Shown in pieces: positions 36,101 to 45,109 of a stretch of DNA of 64,000 nucleotides. This DNA is from Volvox africanus (taxonomy: Eukaryota; Chlorophyta; Chlorophyceae; Chlamydomonadales; Volvocaceae), in contig BSDZ01000026.1 of the NCBI GenBank assembly GCA_030268105.1, forward strand, positions 190,001 to 254,000. Reading direction: 5' to 3'. The stretch's first letter is position 1; every line of letters begins with the position of its first letter. The position numbers and the translations under genes were made by a program. The notes beneath the pieces were generated by a model. The model was given only the letters and a program-made list of their open reading frames with translations. It was not told the origin of the DNA and did no database searches.

Positions 36101-39100
36101 AGAACTGCGCCTGCAAAAGCAGTTGGTCGTACAATGGCAACAGCTACACGTACTGCGACCGAATCGGCAACACGAATGCTCTATAGTGAGTGGCTTAACA
36201 TGAGAGATTGGCATTTCAGACCCCATCTCCAATTAAACCCACAAACTACACTGCTCGTATTTAGTAAGTATACATAAATATGTATGTATATAAACATATG
36301 TACATATATGTTTATGTATATATGTATATATGTGTATATATATACACACATATATACATACATATATATACATATATATTTATACAGCGGCTAAAGGTAT
36401 ACGTGAATGCGCACATGCTCACGACAGAGTATGAGTCCGTTATTATATGCAGGTCTGCTTGCAAGGACGTACGGGACAACGTAAGTGACGTTTGTCGTTT
36501 TTCGATGCGCAGCTGCGAAGTTCTGGACCCGTCTTCATGTCCGGACTGTGCCAGTTTGGGCTCGACTTGTGTCCTCAGCTGCAGCGGTAAGCGGTTGGTG
36601 GTAATCAGGCTTTTCCTCATACCAACTAATAGCGGGTATAAAAGCTGCCATGACAACATGGCATAACAGGGGCTTATAAGAAGCAGGTTATGCTGTTTAG
36701 TGCTATTAGTTTGGCACCCATTATTACCCCTGGAAGTTGGTAGGGTTCGTCGGCTGCATCACTTGCAGGGTGGTTATATGGTGTTGTCGTTGTTTTGTCG
36801 TTTTCGGTGTTGTCTGTGACCCAAACCAATGCGCCGTATCACCCGACAGGCCCCCGGGGTCGGGGCCTTAGGGCTTAGGATGGGAAGGGGACCGGCAGTT
36901 TGGCCCACACGGTTGAGGGTGCGTGGGGACGGGGATGACATACAGGGTAGGGTCGCTGATATACCTCTCTTCATTGGCGGATCACTAACCACTCACCTGT
37001 GCGCAGCCTTGCTGCTTCTCCCGATTAGAGGCAGGGAGGAAATGTCGTCGGAATGGAAAGCGCCCCGCACTCGCCATGGCGCTCGTGGCATTACTTCTTT
37101 CTTCCTTCTCATTTTCTTATGCATGATGTATCGCTCATCTCGACATGTCCACATCCGTTTATCCGTATTGATGGATGTTGGTTGTGAGGGTGAATCCTGC
37201 TGCCTTCGGTTATTTGAGCTGAATGAGAAGCATGATGCCGTACTGGATTCTAAATGAATGAGAAGCATGATGCCGTATTGGATTCTAAACGAATGAGAAG
37301 CATGATGTCGTACTGGATTCTAAACGGTTGTCGTTTATTTTAATCCACTTATCAGTATTGAGTCATGAAGAATGATAAGGCTCATGCGGCCATATGCTTC
37401 AGACTTAGCTCCTTCTCCTGTCCGGTGTGGTTACCGTCGTCCAGGTACGGCACAGCTGTGTAAGCGGCCGCCGGCTCCGGGCAGCAGTATGCCCCCGCCC
37501 CCGCCACCCCGCCCGCCGTCACCCCCCCCAATGCCGCCGCCTCCACCTCCACGGGCCGTCCCAACAGAGTGCATGGTACGGTGCGCAATAATAAGGCAAT
37601 CGGCTAGCCAATTAGGTTGTTACTTTCTTAGTTGTATAGTTAGTAATAAACGACTCGGAGGAGGAAACCGCCGCGCTCTCGACGTACATGCATGCACGTT
37701 TGTCCACTTCTGCAGCAGCGCGTTGTGGATTGTTGCTAGTTAGTTGGTTTCACACACGCCTAACCTATGTCAGGACGTTTATTATACGAAGAGACGTTTG
37801 GTTTTGCAGCAGCCATAATCTCTTCCGTCATCCTTGCAGCGGACGAGCCATGGACAAAGTAGATGAGGGTCTTAGTCCCCTGCTCTCACACCGACTTCGC
37901 CGCAATACCCCTGCGGCCCCGTTCACAAGGCATACGTACGACATAAGTATAATACACGCTATATAAACTAACGCACCAATAGAACATGCACGACATAAAA
38001 CCTTGACACACCGCACGACACAAGCACACACTTGCGCCTGTGTCGTGTCCATTCAGGTTACAAGCTCTGGCTGCGCCTGCCGCAGTACTTGGTCGTATAA
38101 CGGCGTGTACTACAGCTACTGTGCCCTGCCGGATACCGACACACGGCTCTGGTGCGCTCCCGGATACGGTCTGATTCTGAATCGCCATCGCTGGCCAAAG
38201 CCTGACTGTATATCAGAATGTCCCTCCTACGTCTAATACGAAATCCTAGGACTACAAGGATGTTACCACCACTGGTGTTTTGGAGCTAGCTAGTTCTTGA
38301 TATTGCGGGTGTCGCAAAGTCGATTATTTAGAATCCATAATGGTTTAATATTGCATATATACAATGCTACGAGCCCTAACGTCTTCCATCAAAAGGGACA
38401 TTCACAGTCGTTGATCGCCACTGTGTCCTCTATCAGGTGCCAAGTGAGTTCGTCGTGCCCTACCTTTGCCGTCAGCAATCCATACCAGTACTGCGCCGAC
38501 GGCCTAACCACATCGTACTGCGGAGGTATGAACCGTAAGCTGATAGCTATTTCTTACCTTGAGTTTGGTCGGCTGCAGCATTGCGTTCCCAATCCTATCC
38601 CTTATAGGAGGGCCGATGGGACAGCAGCAGCGATGGGACAGCAGCGGTCGGCCATGATACATAGCCGAGTGTGATGCAGCACCAAAACATCGGTTAAATT
38701 GAAAACGGATGATCGAGATGTCGTACCAGACTGAGGGTTCTGCGTACACCTATTTGTTGAAGGTACATATTATACATACAGATACTAATCATGATGTAGC
38801 CATATTCACAGACGGCGACAGATGCCTGCGAGTCAGCCGTTTTAGTTTATTAGCTCACTCCTGCCGCCTCTTCCCCGGAGTGAAGTGCTGAGGTAAGCTG
38901 TGGCTCTCCTTTGCGTCTTCCTGACACAGGCCGTGTTTACTTCTCCACCGTGCGGATTCCGCCGTCACAGCCGCCGTCACTCGACCCAAGACAGCCGCCC
39001 TGGCCGTCACCGCCATCGCCAAGCCCAAGCCCACCGCCATCACCACCAACGAGCCCTTCCCCTCCGCCGCTACCACCGTCACCTCGGCCGCCGTCACCGC

Positions 39101-42100
39101 CGCCAAGCCCCAAGCCCAGTCCGCCTCCTAGTCCAGCACCTCCCCCCTCCCCGCCGCTGCCGCCGTCACCGCCGTCGCCGCCGTTGCTGCCTCCGGCTCC
39201 GCCCCCAGGGGCCTCGCCAAATCCCGCTCCGCCGCAACCGTTATCGCCGCCGCCACATGCATCGTATCCTCCACCAACGAGTACGTCGGGGCCCTGTGCA
39301 TGCCTTCGTCATCGAATTAAAACGCTCAGAAACATCTCATTTTCCGCATGTCAGCAGCTATCTCAAACCTTCCGGACCATCCTTACGTGGTGACAGTTGC
39401 AGATATTTAGGGTTTCTGTATATGGACGAGATGAACGTTGCAGGGTGGTGATAGTGGCGCGGTCGTTCAGTCGCGGTTGACAACGACGGCAACATTCATG
39501 ACGACCATGAAGAAGATGAAGATTATGATGTTGGCGACAGTGTAGCAACTCAATGACCCAGTAGCCATCACGGATGCGTTCTTATTAGTATTTATCGTAC
39601 AAAGAGAGACGACACTATCGCGCACTTAACGTTCGGACCTTCGCTTCTTTCACTTCGTCACTTTCTACTTGGTACTTCATTTATCATCCTCCATTTCGTT
39701 CGCTACACGTTCACAAACCATGCATGAAAATGCCGTATGAAAGTAGGGTCATGACCGTCTTTCGTTCGTCGTGGGCAATATCCCATCCTCCCCGCCACCT
39801 TTTCCCCATTCCTTCCCTCCCTCGTTCCCGTATCCTCTCACTCATTCGAATGCAAACGCCAGCACTGTTAGTTTTTATACGATTTGGGCCCTCTTGGCCC
39901 TCTTGACCTTCTTGAATCTGTTGACCCCTTGAACCCCACCCCGCACAACGCAGCGGTGGTTGCGGAGCTCCTGGGCCGCCTGGTCGTCAACGCCAGTTGC
40001 GCCCTCGTGACCAGGAACCAGTCGGATCTCATTCGGGACGTGACGGCGGAGCTCTCCAGGGCCCTTCAGGTGTGCGTGTCTGTGTGTCTGTGTCTGTGTG
40101 TCTGTGTCTGTGTTGACGTATCTGTCAGAGGTTCATGGAGAAACAGACGGCTCACGTTGGCTGCTGTTTCGAGCTTGGAGATGTTGGCGCCACCAAACCG
40201 AGATGCGGGCGCCTGGATTTCGGCATCATCGATGAAGCTCAGTTGGTTCAATTCCGGCTGATATACGGGATCGTTAGAGTGTTGCGGAAGTCGAGCGCTA
40301 TCAGCTGAGTTTGGTATGGTAACGTGGCTGCATTGGTCGTTTAACGACCCGTGGTTTGTCGGCCATGTGATCTTCGTACACCTTAATAAGTTTGGAGAAA
40401 TTGCAATTCTTCTTCTCTGTATGTGGCTTCAGATATGAGGATATGGAGCTGTCTGTGAGCCTACTAGTGTGCATTGATCACCGGCCTCCAAATGACACCG
40501 ACAGGGAATGTGTTTTGCAGGTTCCGTCGTCGTACATCAAAATCTCGAGCATTGCATGCGGGTCTATCGTCGTACTTTATGTCGTGGAGTTTCCCTCGGG
40601 CATTGATGCCGCCAAGGTACGGCGCAAAAGATCGACTGAATCACATGTCGTCTTGGTCTGGTTCTATGCATGTCTTGGTGAGCGGAATGAGGGTGTAAGA
40701 GCCATGATAAGCACGCAAGTCAGAGCACCATGTTGGGTACAGGAGGGGCAAAGAGATTAGCATCACGATCTATCACAAATAGAAAATGGAAGAAGGCCGG
40801 CCATTCCAAGGAGAGAAGGAATGACCTTCCTTACCGTTACTGTGTTACTGTGACTTATCCTAAATAACCTTACGCCCTCATATTTGTTAAAACACACGTT
40901 GACCGGGTACGACGCCCACTGCTTATCAAAATGGTGCAATAAAACTAAGAAAAACAACTATTTAGCAGGTAACATACACAAACCGCTTCTGACGCACCAT
41001 TTCTCACATCCACCAGAGGTAAAAGGGTTGCGTTTTAAATGGTTCGAGAGCGCCGATGAACAATAATGTCGCTCCTTCCGAGCTCACTTGCGTCCAGATA
41101 GCGTTGTTATAACATCCAGCGTATGTATGTATTAGCTGTGGCGGTTTTAGGGTTTTGAGTTTTCAGGGTTTTATGGTTTTACATATACATATATACTTGT
41201 GTCCAGACACAACCGGTAAGGCACGACTCGGGGACCCTGGAAACTCTAGAATCGATCCCGACTCAGAGCGGGATAAATTTCCCTCCACTGGTTAGGGGTG
41301 GATGTGTGCCCGATGTTGATAGACGGTGAGAACCCCGGTTATAATGACTTGCCAGCCGACCGGGAGTGGGGTTTAGGCCGCCGTTGATCCGGCAGATTCC
41401 ACTGGATGCTGGCAGTGGGTGCTGAACCACCTACCTATCGGGAAATCACTGGTTTCGGAGCAGTCAACTTCCCTAGGGGTGTACGGATGAGGGCGCCCCG
41501 AAATACAGGTAGGGGATGGTAGGGACTACTGCCAGGTGGGAGTGGCCGGGGGTGAAGCAAGGACTCCCCTATCCCACACACATATCGTCATAAACATGGC
41601 CGTAATCGTAAAAATTGTAGTGACCATTTTGAATTAGCCATTGAAGTGTGCAGTGTTTTTAAAGTGGTTCAACTGTTAACCGACATCTGATGCAGGTTGC
41701 GAGCGCCGTGGAGGCGTCCGAGGCGCTGGTTGGTCAGGCCAGTTCAGCGTTCACGGCCCGCTGGGGAGCTATTACTGCTTCCTCCAAGAACGTCACTGTG
41801 CTGCAGGCCGCAGAATGTGCGTTTGCGTGTTTATGTGGGGTTTCGGAGCGGGAGGGTAAGCCAGGGAGGGAAAGCCAAGGGACCAGCAGTCCGGCACGTG
41901 GAGCCGTTTCAGATCGCAACGTATCTATCATTCCACCCGCACATTGATACATACGGAGTATATCCCATCGATGTGGTGTAGCCCTGTGTGCTTAGGAGCG
42001 ATTTCTTTCGGAGCTACTGGTTTCGATGCCTGGGAATTTTTATTGGCACTCCGAAGCCCATTTCAGCCGTGCTTAGGGTTCTCCACTCCCCCTGCATGTA

Positions 42101-42654
42101 CCAAGAGGACTCTCGTCCGTGTCTCACGCATGCAGGACCTTGTCCATTCCTTATATAAATAGTACTTGCCGCCGTCCATTTCTGTACGATATTGCATCCT
42201 TCGTACAGTGTGCCCGGCAGGGACGGGAACTGCCTCGCCGCTCTGCGCCGCTTCACCTCCGCCACTGGTTGCTGCACCGCCCTCTAAGAAGGAGAGCACT
42301 GGCCTGCCATTTCCAGTCGTGATCGGCGGCACCGTCGGCGGAGGTGTGGTCTTGGCGCTGATTGCCGTTCTTATTGGGTTGTACATCTCATCGCGCAAGA
42401 GGGCCGTTGTTGTGCCGCTGACACCGGCGCGTGTTGGCCGAGTAAGCCAGGTGATTCCGGTGCGGCAGTCACCAGCGCTGACGTCATCACCACCGCCGCG
42501 GCCAGGAGCGGGCGGCGGTGGGCACTTGCCCAGTGCACTCTTTCGGCCGGGCATGGAGGGTACGGGCTTGTACGGCAAAGATACGACACAACAGCCGAGC
42601 CCCAGGTACCAGTATCAGCAGCGTCGAAGGTCAGAAGATTCATCTTACACTTGA
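30172..42654 (+). CDS. Gene C: membrane-tethered M43-like metallopeptidase
   Basis: Eighteen exons: 30172-30310, 30522-30695, 31261-31400, 31992-32762, 33011-33135, 33401-33496, 34472-34689, 35094-35479, 36091-36185, 36513-36586, 37445-37575, 38057-38151, 38437-38525, 38930-39280, 39954-40069, 40521-40616, 41696-41816, 42209-42654. They sum to 3663 nt, an exact 1220-residue frame, with canonical GT-AG introns. The ATG opens a signal peptide (MKLISCLQLYIFGYLCIFVI). Then: propeptide to about 370 with basic site LRRRNLL, catalytic domain with HETFHHLGLHH (H519, E520, H523, H529) and Met-turn M620, Cys/Trp module 683-739, Pro-rich linker, second module 783-844, SPPPSP rod to 961, SEA-like domain 962-1072 (G1014-S1015), membrane helix about 1107-1132, tail of 88 residues. 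Tandem with gene B. Inferred role: surface-anchored zinc endopeptidase acting on wall or matrix proteins, possibly released by juxtamembrane cleavage. Confidence 0.85.
31992..32762 (+). CDS. Gene C exon 4: propeptide and N-terminal catalytic subdomain
   Basis: 257 codons. The first 110 are almost identical to gene B exon 4 at protein and DNA level, which suggests recent duplication or gene conversion; the rest diverges. RRRNLL may be the activation site. The end (LLLPMIFHVMMYNDGSG, NIQFFIK) is the M43-type N-terminal strand region. Confidence 0.72.
32866..32982 (+). repeat. (TTATG)n tandem array in intron 4 of gene C
   Basis: About 19 uninterrupted TTATG units followed by variant TTATA and two more TTATG units; a short (TTCTA)n run precedes it. 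It lies 28 nt upstream of exon 5. Confidence 0.93.
34254..34354 (+). repeat. MITE-like copy in intron 6 of gene C
   Basis: Begins TAGTAGTTGAGAGCCGGAAA and ends near CGTACATGTACGACTACTAC. It matches the copies at 21917 and, in reverse complement, 56-253. It sits about 120 bp before exon 7. Confidence 0.55.
34472..34689 (+). CDS. Gene C exon 7: zinc-binding HExxH exon
   Basis: Encodes VFMTWDGLSTSGSNS, then HETFHHLGLHHSFG (34581-34613 for the zinc motif) and [11 protein letters not shown]. All zinc ligands and the catalytic Glu are present. Donor GTGAGG. Confidence 0.87.
35094..35479 (+). CDS. Gene C exon 8: Met-turn half of the protease domain
   Basis: 386 nt with [38 protein letters not shown] (Met codon 35288-35290), a conserved Cys, VLYAWGQYY and a short Pro-rich end with Cys-Lys. 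DNA is very similar to gene B exon 8. Confidence 0.85.
35601..36021. repeat. Palindromic AT pentanucleotide satellite
   Basis: A 421-bp array in intron 8 of gene C. The left half is (TATAA)n, about 215 bp. It switches near 35816-35835 to the reverse complement (TATTA)n, about 190 bp, ending 70 bp before exon 9. The two halves could form one very long hairpin. A register shift lies at about 35651-35659 and a TAAAA variant run at 35776-35790. Confidence 0.95.
36091..36586 (+). CDS. Gene C exons 9-10: first Cys/Trp module
   Basis: Exons 36091-36185 and 36513-36586. Pattern: [18 protein letters not shown], nine residues, LY|C, SSCPDC, CVLSC. The layout CxC-W-Y-G-Y-x-x-C-(L/I)(W/Y)C resembles fibronectin type II (kringle-like) modules. 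The acceptor at 36512 is chosen because it aligns with gene B and avoids a TAG that a nearer acceptor (36453) would create. Confidence 0.6.
37221..37325 (+). repeat. Three 35-bp direct repeats in intron 10 of gene C
   Basis: Units start at 37221, 37256 and 37291 with GAATGAGAAGCATGATG and differ at only a few positions. Confidence 0.9.
38057..38525 (+). CDS. Gene C exons 12-13: second Cys/Trp module
   Basis: Exons 38057-38151 and 38437-38525. SSGCACRSTWSYNGVYYSYC and RLW|C repeat the first module; the partner part reads SCPTFAVSNPYQYC then SYCGG. Exons 9 and 12 are both 95 nt with the same phase, and exons 10 and 13 share phases, so a three-exon unit was duplicated. Confidence 0.6.
38930..39280 (+). 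CDS. Gene C exon 14: hydroxyproline-type Pro/Ser rod
   Basis: 351 nt encode about 117 residues of PPSPxP and SPPPSP repeats after VYFSTVRIPP. About half as long as in gene B. Expected to be an extended, glycosylated spacer. Confidence 0.85.
39954..41816 (+). CDS. Gene C exons 15-17: SEA-like juxtamembrane domain
   Basis: Exons 39954-40069, 40521-40616, 41696-41816. A helix region (DLIRDVTAELSRALQ) is followed by ISSIACGSIVVLYVVEF and a second helix (VEASEALVGQASSAF). The GSIVV turn between two strands, followed by a long helix, matches the SEA pattern in which cleavage occurs between Gly and Ser. Not confirmed by profile search. Confidence 0.52.
41146..41585 (-). repeat. Repeat R4 with telomere-like tract, intron 16 of gene C
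   Basis: 41215-41585 is the reverse complement of R3 (23226-23525) with few differences. Next to it, 41146-41180 is a run of TTTTAGGG-like words (GTTTTAGGGTTTT and variants), the mirror of CCCTAAAA words beside R3. Confidence 0.7.
42209..42654 (+). CDS. Gene C exon 18: transmembrane helix and tail
   Basis: CPAGTGTASPLC and a Pro-rich stem lead to the helix (PVVIGGTVGGGVVLALIAVL, then IGLYI) and the stop-transfer SSRKR. The cytoplasmic tail of about 88 residues has Pro-rich segments, a glycine run (GAGGGG) and a basic end. Stop TGA 42652-42654. Confidence 0.87.
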
Positions 42655-44216
42655 CAGGGTAATGCCATGCTGCCCAGGTTGAGTCAGCTTGGTACTATAG
42701 GGTCTGAACAAATGTTTTACTACATACGGAGCACAATATCACGCAGGATGCTTTCAGCTTACCGATATATGAATGATTCTTGGCGTGTAAATTTGATTTG
42801 TTGTATGTGCATGCGTGGAGGTTTCTGCGAGCGGAGAGCGGGAGGCAGGATGGCGGGGCATGGAAGCCAGAGGATGAAAGTTGTTTATTGAATGCATGCG
42901 AATGTCGAATGTCGAATACATATACAGGCCGGCGATTGCTCGCCTATATGTATTCAGCAAATGGAGCATAACATACATAGATATTGTTGAAGAAGCTTAT
43001 ATATGTGGACGGCACGGACGTACGACAGGAATGCCCCGCAGAAACGCGCCAAGGACAATGCTGGACATACATAAACAAGAGGAAAGATAGAACGTGTGCA
43101 CGACTTTGGTTTTCCAACTTGTTAATTGGCACGCCATCTCACCAATGTCAGTTATTCGAAATGTTTAGAAATGAGCCAACAATAGGATGATGATGAGAAG
43201 GTTCTGTATCACCCATTACAAGCCAGAAGGCTCACGGGCCGCAAAGCACTACCGGCTAAAATAATAACCGGCGTCATTGGTGTTGCCATCGATTAATAGG
43301 CGGGCGTTTGGTAATGTGAGCCGGAACAAAAGGCCGAGCATCTATCTCACAATGAAATGCATGAAACCCGCTGTCGCTTGTAATGCCATCAAGGCTAGTT
43401 ATGAAAAAGTTATGCTGAAAGTGAGTGAGGGGTTCGATGATTTTGCAGATACGCTTAAAAAGGAATGTCCCAATTATATGTATGCCGGGTATTGCCCAAC
43501 GGCGGATGGTCAGCACATACCCTGACTGCTTCACGCTGATGACCTAATCCTTTTTATTTGCCGGGCCTAGGGCTCGCTTAGAGAGCGAGGTTATTAGAGC
43601 TGCTGAGCAAGCAAATGGTGTGCCACTTACTCGGCAATATCTGGGAAATGAGGCTGGGATTCCTGGGTGGCTGGCTGGCTGGCTGGGCTGGGAGCAGTCA
43701 ATTGCAAGCACTAGAACCGGATGATGATAGGGACGACTCCATACATTTATAAGTCTATTTGGTAGAAGTGGCAGTCGTTTCTTGGGGAAGCAAGGAGAGG
43801 ACTTTGGGGCCTTTGATGTGCTAATGCATCCTGTCCACCATAAGGATGGCCAAGTTAAGTGTTTGGGCGGGGCTTCGGCATGAAGCGCCTCAGGGGGCCT
43901 TGCCCTGCTGTAGGATTGCCCATGTCCGTGTCTGTGTGTCTGTCACGTTCAAGCAAATGATATAAATTGAGCTTACGGCATCTGACAAATCAAACATTCC
44001 CTTAACGACCATCTCCCCGCCGTTTGACAAGAACAACTGCTTAAGCAACTATTTTAAGCTTTGACAAGACTACTGCTTAAGCAACTGTTTTTAGCCTCCT
44101 TTATGTAGTTGTTAATTTTGCGGCCTGCTTAACGTGAAATGAATATCCGTAAACGAGTTTCAGAGTCTCTGGTCTCCATCTTTTTCCGGCTTCAAGGAAG
44201 CTGACACCAACTCTTG
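42655..44216. other. Region between gene C and the retrotransposon cluster
   Basis: No gene with support. A short plus-strand stretch near 43525-43555 reads HADDLILF, reminiscent of LINE-type reverse transcriptase, but stops surround it. A (TGGC)n run is at 43670-43690. The 38-bp repeat shared with 6590-6627 is at 44180-44217. Confidence 0.4.
42786..42790 (+). terminator. Probable poly(A) signal TGTAA of gene C
   Basis: First TGTAA after the stop, 132 nt downstream. Confidence 0.45.
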
Positions 44217-44232
44217 TCAATCACTCATTACG

Positions 44233-45050
44233 TGTTGTACCTCTCGTTCGCGTTTGCTCATAAGTATCTGCACGTCTGGAGACTATCGACACCGATGCGC
44301 GAGCACTTGCAAGTACAGCAAGGCAAGCGAGAGCAAACAGAGACAGCGGAAGACTTCAAGATGAAGAGAGATATAACTTACGGTCTTACAGATCGGAATG
44401 ATGCAATGGACGAAATCGCCGTCAGCGCCGGAAGCAAGCAATCATCACGCGGCGGTGGTTAGCGAAGTTCAGGCTTAGCTCGGGCTAAGTAGAATAGTGT
44501 ATAGTAATATAGAACACACGAGTGTTCTCCGGTATCGAATGTCTTCTCTAGCTTAGCCGTCCTCACATCTGTTATTCTCGCAGCATCGCAATGCCGTACG
44601 ATTCACATCAGGAGGCCGATCCTAGATGTGACAACCCTACTGCGTCTAGGCGATGTCTACGTATAACAACGTATAAGCCTTTCCGGCATTCGCATGATGC
44701 AAGGGTCCGGATAACGATATCCGGTTGCAGGGCATGTATCGCGACGAGTGCGGCGCTCTCAACGTGTGCTTAAATGAAGTAATATTATATCAGATAATAT
44801 TCCTTATCGTTTTGTAGCACGAGCATAATGTGCACTTCAATGCTTCGGTTATTCATGCATGCTAGGCGGATTTGCCATGATGCGATGTCGCGATGGATAA
44901 TGACAACATGCCAGATGCATATATAAATGTATGCGAATACATTTATATCATGCAGATTCATTCATATGCAATGCGTTCATCACAAAAGCACTTCGCCTCG
45001 TAGGATCGCGTCGACCTACGCGTCGGCGGGAAATGAACCGTAGCACAACA
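44233..45050 (-). repeat. 3' LTR of gypsy-1
   Basis: 818 bp, about 99% identical to 50874-51691. Contains three short inverted repeats also found in the other copies (see 51348-51589). Differences from the 5' LTR include positions near 44569, 44577, 44803, 44832 and 44897. Confidence 0.93.
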
Positions 45051-45109
45051 ATTATCCCCCCTCCCGTATGCAGCGTCCTCGCTGCATCATACAGCATCGA
45101 CTGCAGGGG

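Noticed and set aside
36453..36512. Alternative acceptor for gene C exon 10 at 36452
   Set aside because: It would join TA to G and create TAG; the acceptor at 36512 keeps the frame and aligns with B and A.
37221..37325. Short regular repeats as a CRISPR-like array
   Set aside because: Three adjacent 35-bp units without spacers inside an intron of a eukaryotic gene; a plain tandem duplication.
43277..43560. Possible LINE reverse transcriptase (HADDLILF)
   Set aside because: Only one short motif, with stops close by and no other RT block; too little to annotate.
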